Source: Oscheius dolichura
Taxonomy: Eukaryota; Nematoda; Chromadorea; Rhabditida; Rhabditidae
Length of the DNA stretch: 64,000 nt
Direction: 5' to 3'
NCBI GenBank assembly: GCA_932521035.1
Contig: OW051496.1
Coordinates: forward strand, 9,982,001 to 10,046,000
Made by a program: the position numbers and the translations under genes. The notes below the pieces were generated by a model. The model was given only the letters and a program-made list of their open reading frames with translations. It had not been told where the DNA came from and made no database searches. Below, piece by piece: positions 20,646 through 30,569 of this stretch (position 1 is its first letter; each line of letters opens with the position of its first letter).

Positions 20646-20822
20646 GGAAGAGTCGAACCGTTGCACTGGGATTCCGGGGAGGATTCTGGGGTCTCGTCAT
20701 GAATGGCTTCTGCGCGAGACTCCGAGCGCTTGTATCCGCGGTTAAATGATTTATGGGCCATTTCTTCTATGTAAGGGAGGAGTTTTTTTAGAACAATAAA
20801 AGCAAAATATCTCTTTATTGAT

Positions 20823-22079
20823 TCAACTAGTCGTTATCCAGTAATAATTGACCACGGCCGAAAAGCCACGTCGGTAGCCGGTTTGCGCTGTGAAGGTAAT
20901 AAGGGCCTCTTGATCTGGTACAAGCACAGTGAAGCCACTCAGTTGCCCGGAATACCTTCAGTTATATTCCTTTTTATTTAACCAAAAGTACTTACGCTCC
21001 CACAAACGTTGCATTCGTCGAGAACCCTCCACTATAAATTCGAACAATATCATAGTAGTCGTAGGTATAAAAATCAGTAAATGTGACATTCAAACCGCTA
21101 AAACGAAATAATACTTTCCAAAAAAGACCTGAGAAACATACTAGCCATTGCCAACGGAGCGAATAAAATAGGAGCATGTGTCATAGCTGTCGTAATTTTG
21201 TGGATAATGGGGTGAAGTGATCTGAATATAAATTGAATTCCTGTCTTTCCAAATTCCCGAAATATACCTTTAAACTGTAGCTGCTTAACTGCGAAATGCT
21301 GTTGCATCCACTTTGTTCACTAATATCTTAAAAGGGAATATATTAATTTTTTCGCCTACTAACACGAATTTGGGGTATAATGACAGACGAATGATCCGAA
21401 CATTGAACAGGGGACATTTGACCAATTGCCTTGTCCAGCGCCGAGGGTTTGTAATGCCACGCATTCGCCCAAATTTATTTGGGGCTGGCCTCCAACGAAA
21501 CTGTTGAAAGATGAAGCACTGTTGAATGGTGTTCCATCGTCGAACGTACAGCTATTGGAGTCACGGCAACTGAGACCAAAAGTCAATGAGCCGGTTACTT
21601 GATCCGCAGCTACCAGTGCTTGGTTTACCTGTATTAAACATCAAAAGTATTAGAGTCCATTTCCAACCGAAATACTTGAAAGTTTCGCGCTGTCCTCTAT
21701 TTTTGTACTACGTTATCAAAGTTTGACCGCGTGGCCCCTGTAACAGAGGCGTGCCCCGACCGTGAACTCTGTGACAACTCGTTGGAAATATAATATGACT
21801 TTACCTCAGACGAGGTAATAGTAGCTAAGGTCGCTCCATCTTGGGCACATCGAGACACAGCTTGCTGACGGTCGTAGAAGGTTTGGTAGATCTGGTAATT
21901 TTCACATAGACAAAATTCTGCATACCTTGTAACAATATATAGCATTATCGTTGAGATAGTAATTGGAGTATCCAGACGGGCAGTCATAAGCTGAACAAAG
22001 CATCTACATTTGTCTATTCTGAATTCTTACCCTGGGCAGCTGCCAGCAATGAAAGGAAGTAGCAGAACAAAGAGCGCAT
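20823..22079 (-). CDS. Secreted C-type lectin-CUB protein, gene B
   Basis: Exons (minus): 22031-22079, 21926-21990, 21805-21891, 21364-21628, 21268-21326, 21142-21221, 20996-21097, 20823-20955; all junctions are canonical and in phase. Signal peptide MRSLFCYFLSLLAAAQG. C-type lectin-like domain: YDCPSGYSNYY, IYQTFYDRQQAVSRCAQDG, LTFGLSCRDSNSCTFDDGTP, WSNVPCSMFGSFVCHY. CUB domain: ITSPHYPQNYDSYDTC, GLNVTFTDFYTYDYYDIV, YSGQLSGFTVLVPDQEALIT, ending NYYWITTS. The poly(A) signal AATAAA (20814-20819) lies four bases beyond the stop. It is a close paralogue of gene C. The family is nematode-specific in this combination; many members are intestinal and induced by pathogens, so an immune role is an inference from the family. 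Confidence 0.9.
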
Positions 22080-22776
22080 TGTGCTCACGACATTTTCGGA
22101 TAATCTTCTTCTTTTAAATGGTGCTGATAAGCACCTAGGAATAAGAGGCTTAGAGAAGCAAATAACAACAATCAGATACAGGATCCAGTCTGAGCTATGA
22201 TTTTTAGACAAGAGTGATACAAAGTTTGTCTACTGGTTGAAGTTTAATGATTCTAACTCCCAAGGGAAAAGATACATTTTCGAATCTTTCGCTTCCTTTT
22301 ATGGGATTACGGTAAAGCCTTTCATTTGATGGGTCCCTTCTCCCAATTTAATTTAATTCTTCACTAGATTAAAATTCCAAGAAGGGACAGCCATTTATAC
22401 AGTCACAGTTGTGATGACTTGTGGGATATGCGGCCAGTTTGATAAGATAAATTGAGCACAAAAGAATTTTAATCTTGACACGCGAGAACTTTGTTTTTTT
22501 CTTTGTCTGTATGACTCCCTCTGGATTGCGCGGTTAGTGAGCTTACAACGTGCAATAAACCGTTCTTTGGCCCTCGGCTTGACCGTGCCTCGCTACGTTT
22601 CGTTTGGTCCCAGCACCGGCTCCCCCTCCCTCAGTGCCAGATCTTGACCCCGCCCGCGGCGTGCTCCCCTGAAAATGATCAAAATCAATTGGATCGGTAT
22701 TCTCAATGGAACATGTGGAAATGTAAGGAACATGGGATAGAAAGGCAGAATTTCTTTATTGCTCGAGTAGTTTCAT
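22080..22776. other. Spacer between lectin genes B and C (promoter of B)
   Basis: It holds the upstream region of gene B, including the double GATA site, then about 250 bp of GC-rich sequence without a reading frame of note, and the 3' end of gene C with AATAAA (minus) at 22754-22759. Confidence 0.55.
22439..22450 (+). promoter_or_regulatory. Double GATA site upstream of lectin gene B
   Basis: TTGATAAGATAA lies 360 bp upstream of the gene B start. TGATAA-type sites bind intestinal GATA factors (ELT-2/ELT-7) in Caenorhabditis. A matching block is found upstream of gene C at 25004, which supports conservation of the site after gene duplication. Confidence 0.5.
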
Positions 22777-24093
22777 TTACGAATAATAATAATAACCAAC
22801 GTTGGCTGCGAAGCCGCGATACACACTACTACCATCGGTTGTGAAGGTGATTAGTGCCTCTTGATTTGGTACAAGCACAGTGAAGCCGCTCAGTTGCCCG
22901 GAATACCTTCAATTTGCTTATTTCATTTAACTAAAAACACCTACATTCCAAGAAAAGTTACATTGTTTGTAGAACCTCCGCTGAAAATACGGACATTATC
23001 ATAGTGAGATTCAACATAAAAATCAGTAAAAGTAATGTTCAGCCCGCTGAAAAAAGACGTTTTCAACAACAAAAAAACAGGAAGCACTCACTTGCCCTGG
23101 TCGCTGTTAATAAAATAGGAGCATGTCTGATAATCGTCGTAATTCATCGGGTAATGAGGAGACGTTATCTAAATATACTGTAAGATGTTTCGCCATTCTT
23201 AAACATGTCTGTCTTTTTCAGACTAATGAGTGCAGTCGCTCCCATCGAGTCCAGTCAATAAAGATGTGAAGAAGCCCCGGTAAGATTAGGAAACCCAGCA
23301 TTGTTCAAAAGTGTCTCAGCTCGTTAGTTTACGTACCTTTAAATCATACCCATTACGGGTCAAACGAGTAAGACTGTTACATCCACTTTGCTGACTGATA
23401 ACTAAAATATATTGCATACATTTTTGTTTTATCTCTACTTACGTGAATTCGGATTGTAATGACAGAGAAATGATCCGTACATCGAACAGGGCACATTTGA
23501 CCAAGTGCCTTGTCCAGCACCAAGAGTTTGTAATGCCACACACTCTCCATAATTTATTTGAATTTGTCCTCCAGCGAAATTGTTGTAAGATGTTGTAAGG
23601 TCGAATGGTGTTCCATCGTCGAATGCACAATTATAGGAATCGCGGCAACTGAGGCCAAAAGTCAACGAGCCGGTGACTTGATCTGCATTTACAAGAACTT
23701 GATTTACCTATAATAAAGATCAAGGTTACTTCGATATAGACGTTTACATCAGCAGAGGTGATTGTAGCGAGGGTTGCTCCGTCTTGGGCACATCGAGACA
23801 CAGCTTGTTGGCGGTCGTAGAAGGTGGTGTACACCTGAAACGTTTTAGAAGCTCGAGAAAACCTTTAACATCCGTAGAAAATGGCTGTCCATAGGCAAAA
23901 AATAAAAACTTATTAGATGGCACATAAAGGTTAATGTACCTTGTAACAATATTGTAGATTGTTAGCAAATGAGGCAGACGAATATCCAGATGGGCAGTCA
24001 TAAGCTGTAAAAAATGTCAGCATCTGTATATTTTGAATTCTTACCATGGGCAGCAGCCAGACACACTGTGAAAAAGCAGAACAAAGAGCGCAT
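22777..24093 (-). CDS. Secreted C-type lectin-CUB protein, gene C
   Basis: Exons (minus): 24045-24093, 23940-24004, 23748-23834, 23443-23707, 23337-23401, 23092-23168, 22945-23046, 22777-22906; all in phase with canonical sites. Signal peptide MRSLFCFFTVCLAAAHG. Lectin-like domain: YDCPSGYSSASF, VYTTFYDRQQAVSRCAQDG, LTFGLSCRDSYNCAFDDGTP, WSNVPCSMYGSFLCHY. CUB domain: ITSPHYPMNYDDYQTC, GLNITFTDFYVESHYD, YSGQLSGFTVLVPNQEALIT, ending NVGYYYYS. The last exon is nearly identical to that of gene B over its first 60 bases, so the B/C duplication is recent or under gene conversion. The intron before the CUB exons is long (168 bp). Confidence 0.9.
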
Positions 24094-24296
24094 TGTGCTA
24101 ATGAAATTTCTTGATAGCCCCCGACTTTTAAAGCATTGCGATAAGGCAACCCATAATGAGAGATGACGAAGCAGCAAACTGTAACTACTCCCCATTGACA
24201 CGAAACTGCCCGAACTGTGCCCCATTGCATCCAGTATGCAGGCATCCAGCATCCAGATCAGAAGCTTCTGGTTTATTTTTAAAAGCAGATGGATCT

Positions 24297-24462
24297 ATAG
24301 TCTGTCAAGAAAAAAGACGACATCCAAAGGTCTCAAATTTAGCTGCGGGCCGAACTTACAAGCAATTTTTTTCTTCTTGGCAGCCGAAAAACTCTCAGTC
24401 ACCGCGCCCCGCTGCTAGAATTTTAAACCTTTGAATGTCGTCTTTTTCCTTGACAGACTATA
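24297..24462. mobile_element. Tc1/mariner-like MITE with TA target site
   Basis: Terminal inverted repeats of about 35 bp: left TAGTCTGTCAAGAAAAAAGA then CGACATCCAAAGG; right CCTTTGAATGTCGTC then TTTTTCCTTGACAGACTA. Both ends abut TA. The 100-bp centre has no coding capacity. Confidence 0.8.
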
Positions 24463-24512
24463 TATTCCCTTATTAAAAAGCTGTGGTGATCGTCTGTTTG
24501 TTCGATCCAAAA

Positions 24513-24629
24513 ATGTCCGACGATAAACGAATAAATTTCTTAATTTCGGGAGCCGTCAATGGTCGTCGGGCAAAAATTAGGAAACCACCACCTGTGGTAA
24601 CGACAGCCGACGGCCTACTGGTGAAAAAG
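24513..24629 (+). CDS. Possible first exon of a small basic protein, or dispersed repeat
   Basis: ATG at 24513 opens 39 codons (MSDDKRINFLISGAVNGRR ... VVTTADGLLVKK) ending at a donor (AAAAAG then GTAACC). A likely acceptor at TTCCAATCCCAG (about 24670-24681) leads to a further open stretch, but two phases are possible and neither gives a recognisable product. The segment is related to the repeat at 14080-14270 (minus), where the start codon is lost, so this may be a member of a dispersed repeat rather than a host gene. It begins about 50 bases after the MITE at 24297-24462. Confidence 0.3.
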
Positions 24630-25003
24630 GTAACCTAGTAACCGAAAAAGAAAAGGTGTTTTAATATTTCCAATCCCAGGGCCTTATTTGGCGCCTATCA
24701 CTGCAACGCCTCTCCCCCGCCGCCTTTATGTGCTTTCTCCCAAAAAGGTTGGTACCAAACGTATAAGCCTATCCCCGTTGTTTTTCATCATTTTTGATAA
24801 TTTTGAATAGTAACGTCTAATTTCGCCTTTTTTGCAACTTCAGGCAATGGTGAACCATTTTTGATAATATACAATTTTACCTCTTATTTTTCAAATCAAT
24901 AAGAGTTTCATTCTTTTCAATACCGTGCATTTTTTATTCTCCAAAAGGATTACAATGCCACGCAAGTACACTCACAGCTTAAACGAATGATGGCTGTATG
25001 GCT

Positions 25004-25015
25004 CGATAAGATAAA
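25004..25015 (+). promoter_or_regulatory. Double GATA site upstream of lectin gene C
   Basis: CGATAAGATAAA lies about 915 bp upstream of the gene C start. The local context (TGGCTGTATGGCTCGATAAG, then GAGCA) resembles that of the site upstream of gene B (GATAAGATAA then ATTGAGCA). Confidence 0.4.
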
Positions 25016-25777
25016 ATGAGCAGAACGAAACAAGTTAGATAAGCTCTTCCGGCAGTTTGTGGTAAACACTCCCGGAAAGACAATGATAGTCAGGCTCCAA
25101 CCTCGGGGTTTTCAACTACGGAACCTTTTGCCAGCCCTGTTTTGTTTAGTAACAAACCCCCCGGGATTTCAACGAAGTCATTCTGCAAGCACTTAGCACG
25201 GCTGTAGACTTTGGCCACTACGGTTTACTATTGTAGAAGCATCCATTGATTTCATGCCGGAAAATTATAAGCTACAATAAAGCAATCCAAATGTTCTATT
25301 TCCCATGCAATTTTCCCTGTATCCCACTGTGAATAGACGGCGTATACGGGGACCAGATGTGACACAGCTTGCATGCAGGGCAAAGAAACCTTCCTCTCAA
25401 TGTTGAAAATAGTTTCAAGGTCATCTAAACTGGAGTAGCTTTGCCTTCAATGAGATTAGAGGCCATGAGAGTCTGCTGCTTCCTTTTTTCCCTTTGTGGT
25501 GTGCTCTTTCCTCTCCTCGTGATTTGCGGCTTATTAGCTTGTTTTGACATTCAATACCCTCTCTGCCCTGTCGTGGTCAATTGGCAGCCATCTTCTGGCC
25601 GTCCTCTCCTCGCCCCTGTTAATCCAATCCCAACCACAAGTAATCCATCCTCTCACCGATCGGCCCCCTCGGACATTACTCACGCCTTTCCAAGTCATCC
25701 CTCTGTTTGCATAATCAGCTGGGCGTTGAGTGCTCCCCCCGGGGGCAAGGCGGCGGGGACGACACGCAGGTCAGAAT

Positions 25778-25800
25778 CTCTTCTTCTTCTTCTTCTTCTT
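25778..25800 (+). repeat. TTC trinucleotide microsatellite
   Basis: About seven and a half units of CTT/TTC. Confidence 0.85.
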
Positions 25801-26416
25801 ATTCGTCTTGCTGTCGATAACATCCTCTACTCATCCTCTCCAAGCGGAGGACAACTTTGCAAACGTAGTACTAGTGGTAATCGCGCTCACTGATCTCTAC
25901 TTCTTTTGCATATATTTAGCTGCAGGCATAAAATCCAGCGGGGACGGAGGAGGAGGCGCTTCCTTCCAAATTAAAGACACCCACCAAAAAAAACGATTCG
26001 CATACCCATTTTTAACTTATTTTCCATAAGATTATGGTACACCACAGAGAGAAAAATGGGAAGAAGACGCGACCTTGTTTGCTTCCCCCTGGAAAGCTTG
26101 CCAGGTGTGAATATCAAAACATGTTGTCCCCACCCTCTCTTCCCTTCCGGGATTGAATATTTGAGACTGCCCCCTCCTTCCCCTCTCTCCCCTCTATCCT
26201 TCACTTTTATTTATTTGGAAAATAGGGGAAAAGTATGAGTTTGACACAAGAAACCACAAAAACCCTTTTCCAGTCCTATTATTTGGGGGATTTTGGTCGA
26301 ATCTTCTCCACAGGTGGCCTGCCACCCAGCTGAACCAGGTGGGATCCGTGTGCCTGGTTTTTATCAGCAAAAAAGGCTGGGAACTTTCCGGAGAGTTCCA
26401 ACCTGATCAATTTAGA

Positions 26417-26596
26417 CCCCTATAGTTCTTTTCCAAAAATAGGGATACTATAACGGTTGGCAAAACTTTCCGCGGGGGACCATTGGAGCAAAAGTAATGG
26501 GGATTTTGATTTCTCTCGACTCTTCTTCGCCGATTGGCCTAAAGGTCCCGAAGAGACAAATGTACGGTAGTCCTAATTTTTGGAAACGGACTATAT
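26417..26596. mobile_element. Family B element
   Basis: CTATAGTTCTTTTCCAAAAA, GGCAAAACTTTCCGCGGGGG, GATTTCTCTCGACTCTTCTT, GGTCCCGAAGAGACAAATGT and TTTTTGGAAACGGACTATAT give the full family order with both termini. Confidence 0.85.
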
Positions 26597-26994
26597 CTGT
26601 TGTTCCAATAGCACACCTGGCTTCTAACCTGCTCTCTCCCCCTGCTCCTTTTCCTGTCACTCCATCTGTCATCAGCTTGCACTCGCCCTCTGTCTGTCCC
26701 CCACTCACCGGTCAGTAATTAACATCCTAATCCATGCGTAACAAGTCTCTGTCAAGTCTTATTTGCTACCAAAACCCCCTTTGTGTCTCTCTCCGTCTCT
26801 CCCTCTCCCTCTGGTCTCCTTATCCTCCCCTCCTGTCCCGTCTGCTGGTGGTGGATTTGTAGAATGGCATTAGGACGGACTCAATTTGAATAAACGCGTC
26901 CGGCAGTTCGGTTATGCCCATCACTTCACGTTCTCAAAGCTGGGGGTTTCTCTTCCAAAAAGTCTTCAAGGGACCTAAAAATTTGGTGGGGAAA

Positions 26995-27119
26995 CGCTCG
27001 GTCCTCGATAGTCCGATCCCCTGCACCCGTAAAGTCTCGGCAGGTGGATCATCCTTATTCAAAACTGTTACAAAACTGTGACATTTTACGTGTGCAGGAA
27101 ATCGGACTGTCGTGTACCC
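26995..27119. mobile_element. Family A element (right arm degraded)
   Basis: The left half is near consensus (CTCGGTCCTCGATAGTCCGA, CTGCACCCGTAAAGTCTCGG, CAAAACTGTTACAAAACTGT). The right arm is shortened to TTTTACGTGTGCAGGAAATC and GGACTGTCG. Confidence 0.75.
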
Positions 27120-28353
27120 GGAGAAAATGATCCCAAAGGGAATTGTCACTATTTCCCACAAAAACAAGGGATCCAGACCACTTTTCCCGCCAGCAACACG
27201 AGTTTTTTCTCGTCCCAACCACTGGAATAACAGCCCCTGTGGCGTTTGTTTCCATTAATCTTCTCCCCCATGCACTTTTTCATCTAAACCAACTGAACAG
27301 CTCTTCATCTTCTTATCTCTTTTTCTTTCGCCCGGGGGTTTCGCCATGTTTCTTTCTTTTTTCCATGCTCAAAGTTTGTCGGAACAGCCCACGTCGTAGG
27401 TGTCATTTTTCAAGCTGTGGCCAGTGCACGGGGGACATCCGAGATTTCATTAGCTTTTATTATTGGGGTTTCGGCGTCTGCCTCCGCCCGGCGTTTGATT
27501 CGTTTGAAAATCCCTGGTTGGAGCAATGGTTTTCCCCGTAGTTTTCTCTCTCTCTCTATGTCAGCCTCCAAATGGAGGGAGAGCGAGCAGGAGCGAGAGT
27601 GCGCTCATTACATTTCCGGCTCATTTTGGCCGCCGCCGCCGCGACTGATCTCTTCCCTTCTGCTCATTTTTCTCCATTTTTTTGCCTGCACTATTTTTCC
27701 ATCGTTTTATTGCCCATTTTTGTTCCCTGCACAGAAAAGAATCTAATTTATTCCGGAGGAAAGAGAGGAAAGGAGTGGATAATATGTTTTGGCATCCACA
27801 CCTGGAAATTTCCCATATTCCCCGGGAGAAACAAATTTTTTCCTTGGATATTTATTTTCCACCATGCGGAAATCTAACCACTCGTAAATCCTTCCGGGTC
27901 TCAGCCTCGGCCCCCCAAAAATTCCTGGTCGCTAAGGAAAAATTGTAGCCGCCTGGCCGAAGACCGCTTGAATCTCTATGGTATCAGGGAATTTCGAATA
28001 TTTAAAATTTTACCCCTCAAAACCTCCCAAAATCTTTACGGCCCTCATGTTTTCTTTTCTTTCAACATTACGAAGACTCTTGCGGATATATATTCCCCAG
28101 CCGCGTCCCGTTTTTTTTGTCCCCTTTATAGCCATTGTAAACTGGCAATTTCGCCAGGGGTGAGCATTTTCTCTGGGCTGAGAGGAGGAGGGCGAGGAAG
28201 GGGACTACCGCAGATGTTGACAGGGGGCGGTCATTTCGACGGGGTCTCAGTCTGTCATATCAAGTGTGTTTGTGTATTTGTCATCTTTTAATAAAGATAA
28301 ATAGACACTGCTCCAGTGGTCAGGTGAAGGCTGCCCTCCGGTGTCTCCGCTCC

Positions 28354-28507
28354 GGCTCGGTAAGCGGTAGGCCGATTCCCTGCACCCGTAAAGTCTCGGC
28401 AAGACAAGGATATAAAGGCGTCACAGTTTTGTAACTGTTTTGAACAAAGACGATTCTCCTGCCGAGACTTTACGGGTGCAGGGAATCGGACGATCGAGGA
28501 CCGAGCC
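28354..28507. mobile_element. Family A element, intact ends
   Basis: It starts GGCTCGGTAAGCGGTAGGCC and ends GATCGAGGACCGAGCC. The arms carry CTGCACCCGTAAAGTCTCGG and CCGAGACTTTACGGGTGCAG; the centre is CACAGTTTTGTAACTGTTTT. Length 154 bp. Confidence 0.9.
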
Positions 28508-28867
28508 CCCAGAGCCTAATCCTGTCCTCCTTATCGTCTTCATAAAGGGTAAAAAAGTTAGAATAATAATCCCGAACAGCATCTTGCCTGCTGCTGATGG
28601 CCCGTGGTGGGATAGAATTGCTCCACGCCCCATTTGGCAAGAAGGGGAGAGATGCCCGGCCGGCGCCTTTCTTCCTCCTCCCGACCATTCCCTATTCCCA
28701 GCCATCATTTTAGTCGTCATTGCCATATTTTCCCGCCTCTTTTGTTTTGCTCACGTCCGCTCTCTCTCTCTCTCTCTTTCATCTTGGTTCCCTTTTTTTG
28801 TTTGTTCAGCCATTTTCGTCGTCCCCCATTTCATCCTTTGTTCCCCCACTTTTTACCCCAAAATATT

Positions 28868-28879
28868 CCGTTTTTTTAG
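28868..28879 (+). other. 3' splice site before the 28896 start (probable trans-splice site)
   Basis: CCGTTTTTTTAG ends 16 bases before the ATG. No upstream coding exon is evident, so a spliced-leader acceptor is likely. Confidence 0.5.
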
Positions 28880-28895
28880 CCCGTGGGAGAAGGAA

Positions 28896-29948
28896 ATGAA
28901 GCTGATCCATCTTCTTCTCCTCGTAGTCTGTCTAGCCGCCTTCCCGGACAGCTTCGACGACGAAGATGACGACATCGAGGAGACGCCGCACGGTGAGTTC
29001 ATTCAATTTGCACTTTGCAGGCTTTTTTTCTCCCAGCTTTGCAAATTGGAACATCCTCCTTTTTCCTCCACACTTTAAATAATGAATTTGGTTTCCAGCA
29101 AAGCCGCGAGTCGCCTGGGTTCCAATTGTCCAGAGGAATGTGAGCGCCGCCGTCGGGGAAGTCCTAATGGGAGAGAAGGAGAGCAAAGATAAACTCAACC
29201 GAATAGGCAAAATGCTCGAGGTGGGTCTTTTTTAGGATCTTTTGTCTTTAAACTGCTGTTAAAACTATGCATATCCTCAAAGATTTTCTTGGGTCGGGGT
29301 AGAAGTGAGCTTGAATTTCAGAGCGTGATTCCCAGCACGCCTTTTTGAGACAATGGTGGTCCTTTTTCCCTCTTTCCTGGCAAAATCTCTTTCTTTCACA
29401 CAAAATCAAGGGTGGTCTACTGATTTTAAATGTATTTTACCTCAACAGTACCCTGTTCCCATATGAAAAAGATCTAAAGTCGTAAATCCAAGAAATTTCG
29501 TTTCAGCCCTCCGGGGACTCGATCCTCGATAGTCCGATCCCCTGCACCCGTAAAATCTCGGCAGGAGGATTACCTTTATTCAAAACTGTTACAAGGCTGT
29601 GACGCATTTACAGCTGTGTCTTGCCGAGACTTTACGGGTGCAGTGGATCAGACTATCGAAGACCTGCTCCGGGCGCGGAACATTAGTTCCATGGAGTGTT
29701 CCTCCGTCCAAAATAAAGCGGCAAAAGTGTTTAATTTTTGGAATTCCTGGGGCTGTATACAGTATTTTAGCTGCTTAAAATTTCCACAAGTTATAATCTC
29801 CCCTTCTTTCCAGGACTCTTACGACCAGTGGACTCGAGATTCGGCCGAGGGAGATTTGAAAATCCGTCAATTGGAACAGAAACGAAATTCTGCCGACCTG
29901 ACAACTGGCGTCTCCTGCCTTTTTCTTCTCCTATCCCTCATTTTCTAG
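28896..29948 (+). CDS. Small secreted acidic protein, possibly GPI-anchored
   Basis: Exons 28896-28992, 29099-29220, 29814-29948 (phases 1 and 0); 117 residues. A clear signal peptide (MKLIHLLLLVVCLAAFPDS) is followed by an acidic run (DDEDDDIEE), a helical charged middle (PIVQRNVSAAVGEVL, EKESKDKLNRIGKMLE, DSYDQWTRDSAEGDLKIRQL) and a hydrophobic C-terminus (TTGVSCLFLLLSLIF) ending at the stop. That terminal hydrophobic tail after a small-residue stretch is typical of a GPI-anchor signal. No cysteine pairs or known domain are visible. Intron 2 (593 bp) is enlarged by a family A element. It ends tail-to-tail with sma-9, whose poly(A) signal lies about 110 bp downstream on the other strand. Confidence 0.75.
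29515..29668. mobile_element. Family A element in intron 2 of the 28896 gene
   Basis: Left arm ACTCGATCCTCGATAGTCCG and CTGCACCCGTAAAATCTCGG; right arm GCCGAGACTTTACGGGTGCA and CAGACTATCGAAGACC. It is entirely intronic. Confidence 0.85.
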
Positions 29949-30061
29949 TTCCTTTTCAATTTTTATCCATTCCACGGGTCTTTTCCTCCTTTTCTTCATT
30001 TCTATCGTGATCTCAGGTTTTGTTCCTTTTTCCCTCGAAAATACAGCAACTAATGAAAATC

Positions 30062-30067
30062 TTTATT
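30062..30067 (-). terminator. Poly(A) signal of sma-9
   Basis: AATAAA on the minus strand lies about 500 bp beyond the sma-9 stop, with no other gene between, giving a 3' UTR of about 0.5 kb. Confidence 0.5.
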
Positions 30068-30569
30068 ATATTTTTCTCTCTGTATATATAAAATTTTCTT
30101 TCAATGATATCTTGGGAGCAGACTAGAGATATAATAGCCATCCCGACACCAGGAAAACAGCAGAAAATATAATAATAAATAATATAATGAATTGTGTGTG
30201 AGGTGGTCGGGGGGAAAGGACTTGTTGGTTTGTTTTTTGTACAGTGGCAAAAGTTTTCGGGGGTTTTCTGGATTAAAAGGGGGAAAGCATATGAGATGAT
30301 GGGGGAATGGGCTTGACTTAGCTTTTTAGGCGGAAATATGAAGATTATTTGACAAAGAAGAGGAAGAGAGGACTTTGTGAGATACCCTGAGGGGAACACG
30401 TAACAATATATACACGGGGATTTCTGGGGAGAACTGGTAGCAATCTAGACGAGAGCGAAAATGAACAAAATATATAAGGTTCTGACTGGAAAAAACATAA
30501 AAATATAAGGAGAGAACATATAAAATACAGTAGCCGTAGGTTCTATTCAATCGGGTTGTGCTAATTTAC

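Larger units (their letters stand above)
24630..28867. other. Long spacer with repeats and low-complexity DNA
   Basis: No gene is supported by splice structure. The stretch includes the upstream region of lectin gene C, a TTC microsatellite, a family B element (26417-26596), two family A elements (26995-27119, 28354-28507) and pyrimidine-rich sequence before the 28896 gene. A hydrophobic frame at about 25462-25560 (MRVCCFLFSLCGVLFPLL) has no following coding signal. Confidence 0.5.

Noticed and set aside
25441-25893. 150-codon frame with a hydrophobic start (MRVCCFLFSLCGVLFPLL)
   Set aside because: The hydrophobic start is followed by low-complexity Pro/Ser sequence with no donor, acceptor or downstream exon.
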